64,000 nt of DNA from Anaeramoeba flamelloides. Taxonomy: Eukaryota > Metamonada > Anaeramoebidae. The DNA is taken from NCBI GenBank assembly GCA_027625915.1, contig JANTQA010000032.1:2480001-2544000 (forward strand), in the 5' to 3' direction. The translations under genes and the position numbers were made by a program. The first letter of the stretch is position 1. Each line of letters begins with the position of its first letter. This document shows, piece by piece, positions 57,801 to 64,000 of this stretch. The notes under the pieces are model-generated. The model ran no database searches and was not told the DNA's origin. It saw nothing but the letters and a program-made list of their open reading frames with translations.

Positions 57801-60800
57801 GTTCAAAATTGAAGTGTTTTTTTATAAGAAAATTTAATTCATTTTTCAGAGAAAAATACAACAAAATTCCTTCATAAATTAACTTGAATCCATTAACATT
57901 ATTTTGAAAAAGAATTTAGGTCGACAAAACTGTCAAGTTTTAAAAAATTTTCAAAAGTCAAAAAAAGAAAAAAAAACATATTTTTTGAAAATCAAATTTT
58001 TTTTTTTGCTTTATTAAACAAGTTGGCTTACATTAACAAACCAAACTTTCAAATAATAAAAACAAAAAAAAAAATGTTTGATGTTCAGAGATCTTCAATC
58101 AAAAAGTTCAAAAGAATTCGGAATATTTTCATTCTTTTTTGAAAAAGCAACTCACATATTAAATTTTGACTATCTTGTTAATGTTTATTTCTCACCAGCC
58201 AATCCAGTTACTTTGGTGTTTTACTGATTCTATATTAGTTTTACAGGGTGTATTCAAAATGAAAAACTGTGAAATTATGAAAACTAGAAGATTTTAGGTT
58301 TCTGTGATTTCTGTGATTTGTATTGGAATCAAATTAATTTTCTCAACTTTGTAAAAAACATTTTTTAATCAAAAAAACTAGTTTATTGTTACAAAGAAAA
58401 TTAATACCATTTTTTATTTTTTTTTGGTAAGATTAAGAAGATTTGATTTAAGTTGAATAGATAAAAATCTTTAAAATTTGAAAAAAAAAAATGAAATTTT
58501 AAAAGAAAACTTTCAGTACTTATATAAACTCCATTTCACTAAAAGGGGCCCAGCCAAAAATGAAAAAGTCACTTTATTTTAAGGAATCGACCAAAATTAG
58601 ATTGTTTAGAAATACAAGAAATAATAAACTTCATATAAGAGTTGATAATTATAAAATAAATACCCCTGAACAAACCATAAATTTCAAAAAAAATTAATTT
58701 TCAAAAAATTTTTTTGGCCACATTCATTGGAACGTCTCGTGCAAAATTCTCAATTTCTTTAGGAAATTAAAATCGTTGATAATAAGATTTTTTACTTGTA
58801 AATGTATGAATTTTAACAGAACATACAAAGCTTAACTTTTCTTAATGTTTATTTCGTTTTTCAAACATTTTTTTTTTCAAAGTTAATTTTTAAAAAAAAA
58901 ATAAAAAAGAATTAAAGAAAAAAAAAAAAAAAAAAAAAAAAAAAGCAAAAAAAAAAAAAAACAAAATTTTACAAAATGAGAAAAAATGATTTTGATCTAA
59001 AAATTGAAAATTTTAGTTTGATAATAGTAATGAATTAAACTCATAGAATGTCTTCCATTTCTTCAATAAAACTGGGCCCCTTTGACTGAAAAAGATTTTA
59101 TTTTTTCCAAAAATGTTAAACATAAAGAACTCAATATAGTTTAAAAATAGGTATTTTCGTTATTTTGAAGATTATAGAAGTATTAAGTTATTAAAATTAT
59201 AATTTTCTCTTTGAAAAAAACAGACAAAATTTAACGATCTAAATTATTTTTAATTATGTTTTGATAACAAACCAACTTGAAAATTATCTGATTATTATTG
59301 TTTTCAAATTCTTTTTTTAAAATTGGCAGACATATTAAATTTGAAGAAAAAAATACAATTCCTCTTTAAAATTAAACAAAAAATCCAAAATAAATTGTAA
59401 TGTTAATCAGATTTAATAATTCGTTGCTATTGAATACCAAAGAATATGTGTTTTTTTTTTTTTTTTTTTTTTCAATTTATTACTTCAGGCAAGCCAAACT
59501 TTTTGAATTATAATACTATTTGAGGATACCTTTTCTAATTCACGATAAAGTTTAGAAAAAAAAACACTTAATCAGTAAAAAAATCAGGATAATTCTATAA
59601 AATCTCGAGAATCAATAATATTGCGATAATATTACAAATAACGATATTCTATATAAAATCACGATAAGTGCCTAAAAATATCATTGTAAATGTCAAAATA
59701 TCGTGATAAAAAATTAATTGAAATATAATAGTTGATGAATTTTTGGGACAATTCAACGATACTTTTAAAAAGAAAAGGTTTTGTTTGATCAAGATACAGA
59801 TCTTGAAAAAAAAATTTATTCTTTTAAAAAAAAACGAAAAAAAAAGCTACCAATTCAATAAAATCAAGGATCAATTCAAGAGTTTTATTTTATTGTGTTT
59901 TGATTTGTTTAACAAATCGATTAATTCTTTCGATCAACAACAATAATAACAAAAGGTAAATAAACCAAAGTTTATCAGTATATTGAAGTATTATAAATTG
60001 ATGAATAAAAATGCTTATAAGGTAATTAGCCCTTGATACATTCTTTAAAGAACGTTTTCTTGAGTGAAATGCTTTTCGATATTCTCATTAAGCTAAAAGG
60101 GGTTGGATAACTTTTCAAAAGCTTTCACAATAACCTAGCTACACGGACACTAATTATAAAGATTGCTTATACAATTGTCTTCTTCTTATTTTTCTTCTCT
60201 TATCTTAAGTTGTATTTTACAGAAAACACAACTAGAGCTTAATGATTTTTTTTTAATCGATCACTACACGACCATGAAAAAATTTTTCAAAAAAAAAATT
60301 AAATATTTGCTAATTTTTCACTTTTTGATAACTTCACTTGGAATCAACAGTATTAGTTAATAAAAGATCTTGTATAAAAAATTATTTTTCAAGATATTTA
60401 AAAATTTAAGTTGGAAAATCCAATTTTCCAGGTTCTATGAATATTTTTTTCAAATTTAATAGTAAAAAATTTGAAAAATTTTTTTTCACAGTTAGGAGTT
60501 AATTTTTTATCTTCCAAAAACATTTTAAATTTAATAAATATCTTTTAAACGGAAATCATTTTTTTTTGGACTATTAAAGAATTATTTATTGATTTAAATC
60601 GAAAAAAATAGATTTTTTTGATTTTTCGTTAGTTTTTTTTAATTTTTGTTTTGATTAGAAAACCAATAGATTTTCGGAATAAAAAAAAAGTAAAAAAAAC
60701 TGCCGTTAGCTTTTCCAAAATTTAAAAGAATTGAGTAAAATCAAAGATTTTTCTCTATTCTTTCGAATTCTGGGAAAGCTAGGCACTCTACGGCACTCTA

Positions 60801-63188
60801 TAAAATCTAAAATTTATTTAGAGTTTTTGATATTAAAGGATACCTAAACACTTGACAGACACTTTCGTTAGGTGTTCAAGAATATAAAAGAATAGAGTCA
60901 AATAGGGAATATATGATTTTACTCTATTCTTTTGAATTCTGGAAAACCTAGGACCAGTAATAATTATCATAAGGAATTTTTTTTTTTCTCTATATCGGTG
61001 TTATTAGATGGGTACAGCATTTTCAAAACTATTCGTTATTATCTATCAAAGTAAATATCTCCAAGTTGAATTTAACGAAAATTCATTCATCCATCCGTTT
61101 CTTTGGAATTTTTTACCCCAAAAAACACTATTTTTTTCTTCGGCCAGAGACTTTTGAAAAAGTGGTACTACTATTAACAACAATAAATACAATAGTTCCA
61201 TGAATTTGAAGTTCTGGAATTTTTATTATATTACAAATAAACTTTATTATTAAGGATGAAAGGTTAATGAAAGTAATAGTTTTGTCTAACTTGGAATTTT
61301 TCGATTTTATTTTTCCATAGTAGTGTAATCAGAATGAAAATTACTCTTTTTGTTTATTTAATTTGTGAAAGGAATGAAACCATTTTAAAAACATCCCAAT
61401 TTATAGATTTAAGTACGTTTTCTGAATGTGCTCTTGTTTGTTACTTTGATTAAAGTATTTGTCGTGGATTTTACTTCTTTGATAAGAACAATCAAAAAAA
61501 AAAACGAAAAATTTTTTTCCTAATATATTTTACCTATTTGAGATTCAATTTTTATTTTAAAGTTAAGATTAATTATAAAATATGGTTTGTTATGTCTTTA
61601 TTAAATCTCAGTTTTGTGGGATAAATGATTTTCTTTCCATTTATCTCTAAAATCATTTTTTTTTTTGAAAAAAACACTATTTTTTAAGTTTTAATATTTA
61701 CACTTGAGAATCATTCAAAAAGTTTTCAAATTTTTTTATAAAGATATGAAAAAATAAATAAATTTATCTGAAAATATTTTTTGTACAACTAAAATTTATC
61801 AAAAATTAAACTTGGTTTCCAAAAATACATTTAATAAAACATTTACAAAACTTTTAAAATTTCTGTAACAAATAAATTCTCATCATTTTACCATCATCTG
61901 TATTTAGGAAAAAAGTTTCCAGCTTGAGAATTTTTGTAATGGGACTTTTTCCATAAATTCATTAAAATTTCCATTTATGATCAATTGCCAAAAGAAAAAA
62001 ATATTTTTGTGTTTTTTGTTTTTTGTTGTAATCTTCCAAACAGTTTTACACAAACATAAAAAATGATGTCATAATTTTCAAAAGTTTTATTGATAAATTT
62101 GTGTTTTTTCATTAACAGTGATACTTTTTCGGTAAGCTTCCAAGTTCAAGGAAAATCTCCAGTAAATTTGATATTTTAAATGACAACAAATTCGATTTAA
62201 TAAATGATTGGTTTTGTTTGGGTTTTTTTTTGAATTTTGGAAAAATCCTTTCCTATTTTCTGATGGATATTTTGGGCTTAAACTACTTCCTTCCTTTTTT
62301 TTCTAAATTCAACAGAATGTCACTAAATACATCGAATATATTGTTAAGTTTCCTCTCACTTGTGGATATACCGGAAAGGTATCACCGTTAATGAAAAAAC
62401 ACAAATTTATCAATAAAACTTTTGAAAATTATGACATCATTTTTTATGTTTGTGCATTAAATGTTTATTGTCACAATGTTATTTTCTTCATAATGAGCCC
62501 TAGAAAAAACACAGGATCCTTACAGTATCAATTAAAAATCAAAAATGAGAAGAGATTTCTTTTAAAGTAGTTCTTCCTTATTGGTCTTTGGGTTCTAAAT
62601 TAAAAACTGTAAAATTTGGAAAAATCGAGATTAAAAAACCGAAAAGAAACCTTACTTGATTGTAAAATCATAATCACGATTTTTTGTAAACCTAATTAAA
62701 CGAACTTCGCCAACAGAACTTCCAGGAAACGCAAATAAGGGTAAAGATTTTTGGTTGGATAAAATATCAAAGGCGACATTATTGGTATTTGGTTTGCTGG
62801 ATTGTTGAATGATCTTTGCTGTTGAAAATTGAAAGATCGAGATTGTCTCTTCTGTTAAAACCATTAGATATTCACTAGACATTTTAACACCAAGTATTTC
62901 AAAGGGGAATTCTATTTCAAGTATGGGTTTAAAATTCAGATCGTCCCAAATAAACACTTTGGATGTTGGGAATAATTTGTTCGTTCCATTACCAACAATC
63001 GCAAAAATGTTGCTCATTTCTAACATCTCGGCAATTTTTAAACCTGTGGTCTCAAAGTGTCTTGTCAGCACGGGCGAAAAGTGTTTATTACAATTAAATA
63101 CACGGAATCCGCTTGATAAGCCACAAATAAAGAATCTTGAGTCGACTGAAATGGACACAGACAACGAAGTTGGTAACGACTTGTTCAT
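54856..63188 (-). CDS. PROPPIN (WIPI3/WIPI4, Atg18-like) autophagy protein (two exons)
   Basis: Minus-strand join 63188..62656 and 55432..54856, giving 369 residues (WIPI3/4 about 344-360). Exon 1 starts at ATG 63188 (MNKSLPTSLS) and encodes WD blades 1-3: SGFRVFNC, a KIAEMLEMSNIFAIVGNG stretch, VFIWDD, FAFPGSSVGEVRL. It ends FTI before GTAAGG. Exon 2 follows AAATAG; AA+T restores Asn178, as in the FTIN of human WIPI3/4. It continues through VKFSYDGKYVA, SSEDGILIHIYS and the phosphoinositide motif F221-K-R-G, then MHSLAFN, SSGTVHVF, and an AVxxxDGT-like VVYLDGTVY. Predicted role: a seven-bladed propeller binding PI3P/PI(3,5)P2 on phagophore or endosome membranes. Odd: FKRG in place of FRRG or LRRG, and a 7.2-kb intron. 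Confidence 0.9.
56199..56998. mobile_element. TTAA-flanked TIR element, copy B
   Basis: It runs from TTAAGGGTATAGCCACTTACTG to ATAAGGGCCGGCACTTAA (800 bp). Internal words shared with 26726-27424: ACCAAAAAGGGTATTxTxAAATAGCC, TTGAAACAAAxTGCTTT, GATCTCAAxAAGCGC, GTTGATTTTTxGAGATCGATC. More diverged ends. No transposase. Confidence 0.65.
58540..59085. mobile_element. GGGGCCCAG-ended TIR element
   Basis: The left end TTCACTAAAAGGGGCCCAGCC and the reverse complement of the right end (TTTCAGTCAAAGGGGCCCAG) form the TIR. The left ~310 bp recur at 43704-44035. A very A-rich stretch (about 58900-58965) lies inside. Non-coding. Confidence 0.55.
60706..60956. repeat. Two ~75-bp hairpin repeats
   Basis: Hairpins at about 60711-60781 and 60873-60952. 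Stems pair AAAAGAATTGAGTAAAATC with GATTTTTCTCTATTCTTT, then AATTCTGG(G/A)AAA. Both are followed by CTAGG. They are the same family as the 36.4-37.1 kb cluster. Confidence 0.65.
62049..62454. repeat. Foldback with 76-bp arms
   Basis: The arms 62049-62124 and 62379-62454 pair almost perfectly (one mismatch seen, AACAGTG against AACGGTG), running from CACAAACATAAAAAATGATG inward. The spacer is ~250 bp. It lies in the PROPPIN intron close to exon 1. Confidence 0.75.
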
Positions 63189-64000
63189 TGAATAAAGATC
63201 GCAAAGCAAAGGAAAGCAGAGAAAAAATAAATAATTCCAAAGTTTGGAATTGGCTTTATTTGTTTTACCTTTTCCTCTTACAAATCAGGTTTGAACTTTA
63301 AAAACCTAAATAAGTTCAATTAACAAATTTTAGTTAATTAATTCTTTTTTATTTGAAATATTGACTCTTTTACTCTTAATTATTTAATTTTTAAGGAGTA
63401 AGGGCGTATTTGAAATTAAAAAGGAACAAATAGAGTTCAGTTATTTTGTGTTCTAACTAGCTCAAAAAAACACACATTTTCAATAAACAAGTAAAGATAT
63501 GATTTTGATAAAAAATATAGTATTTTTATTGATTTATTATAATGTTATTTTCCAATTAATAAATGAAAATTTTTATTTCAATTTCCAAAATGAATATTAA
63601 TTGTTACTGTTACAACCAAATGAACAGACTAAAAATTTTGTCTTGGAGTTCACAATGATAGTTTATTTAAATGTCGAAAATATCATTTTTAAACGATATT
63701 GTAAAGATCTTTGTATTTTCTTCAACTTATAAACGTTATAAAAGTATTTTGAAAAGTGAACTCAAAATTTTCCTTTTTTAATTGGGAAATAATAGTAACA
63801 ATTAATATTCATTTTGGAAATTGAAATAAAAATTTTCATAATTAATTGGAAAATAACAGTATAGTCAAAGTTAAAGACAGGGTAAAAATCACTAAATAAA
63901 GTTTAGTGATAATGATAATCAGGAGGGTCTGTCTTTTGATAGCACCTTTCTGAAATTCAATAAAAAAAAAGATGTTTTTTAGGATAAATAATTGATTTTC
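63189..64000. other. Upstream region of the PROPPIN gene with a foldback
   Basis: The window ends 812 bp upstream of the PROPPIN start. The frame stays open for seven codons upstream of ATG 63188, but no ATG is there. A foldback at 63543-63858 is listed separately. No further gene seen. Confidence 0.6.
63543..63858. repeat. Foldback with ~70-bp arms
   Basis: The left arm (TGTTATTTTCCAATTAAT..., then GAAAATTTTTATTTCAATTT and CCAAAATGAATATTAATTGT) is repeated inverted at about 63790-63858, with a few changes. The ~175-bp spacer is unrelated. Confidence 0.75.

Larger units (their letters stand above)
55433..62655 (-). other. 7.2-kb intron of the PROPPIN gene, packed with repeats
   Basis: The minus-strand donor GTAAGG and acceptor AAAATAG restore frame exactly. 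Inside are a TTAA-flanked element (56199-56998), repeats shared with 13.5-13.9 kb, a GGGCCC-ended element (58540-59085), two hairpin repeats (60710-60955) and a foldback (62049-62454). No extra exon is needed by the family alignment, and no nested gene was recognised. Confidence 0.8.

Noticed and set aside
57695..57877. 60-codon frame in the PROPPIN intron
   Set aside because: No similarity that I recognise, and length is within chance for this region.
1..64000. tRNA, rRNA and CRISPR
   Set aside because: I looked for B-box-like GGTTCGA words, GC-rich cloverleaf blocks and regularly spaced identical repeats and found none convincing. A covariance-model scan would settle it.

Overview
The window is eukaryotic nuclear DNA, very AT-rich, from a protist. 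Eight protein-coding genes lie in long, even more AT-rich spacers. Five appear to contain spliceosomal introns with GTA-type donors and mostly AG acceptors, often A-rich (AAAAG). All eight reading frames close with TAA. The genes encode eukaryote-only families (Rab, VPS9, RasGAP, PROPPIN, Rtf2). Lys/Asn/Glu-rich low-complexity tails and the Rab/Ras-type content would fit a free-living amoeboid protist such as Anaeramoeba or an amoebozoan. That placement is a guess from style, not a demonstrated assignment.

Layout, left to right. 2.4-3.7 kb (+): secreted acid-sphingomyelinase/endopolyphosphatase-like metallophosphoesterase. 9.8-11.9 kb (+): two-exon protein with two SH3-like domains and a RasGAP domain. 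18.1-20.8 kb (-): VPS9-domain protein, a predicted exchange factor for Rab5-family GTPases. 22.6-26.5 kb (+): NUDT5-like ADP-sugar pyrophosphatase split by a 3.36-kb intron whose 3' end has no AG. 33.5-34.6 kb (+): three-exon Rtf2. 38.9-41.6 kb (-): three-exon Rab5/21/22-type GTPase. 44.8-48.7 kb (-): 1,321-residue coiled-coil protein. 54.9-63.2 kb (-): PROPPIN of the WIPI3/WIPI4 (Atg18-like) type in two exons separated by a 7.2-kb intron.

Three of the eight genes (VPS9 protein, Rab5-type GTPase, PROPPIN) belong to early-endosome/PI3P/autophagy biology, and the RasGAP adds a small-GTPase regulator. This is suggestive, but it may be chance in a genome with many such genes.

The spacers and long introns are a graveyard of small mobile elements. 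There are TA-flanked palindromic MITEs of about 200 bp (three copies), 526-bp TA-flanked elements (two full copies and one divergent), TTAA-flanked elements (two), GGGCCC-ended elements of about 546 bp, several long foldbacks (one with 122-bp arms and a single mismatch), a family of ~75-bp hairpins in two clusters, unclassified dispersed repeats, and three decayed non-LTR retrotransposon 3' ends carrying a CCHC-like motif. I found no convincing tRNA, rRNA or CRISPR array.

All exon joins were worked out by hand from splice-like signals, reading phase and protein-family continuity. They need transcript evidence.
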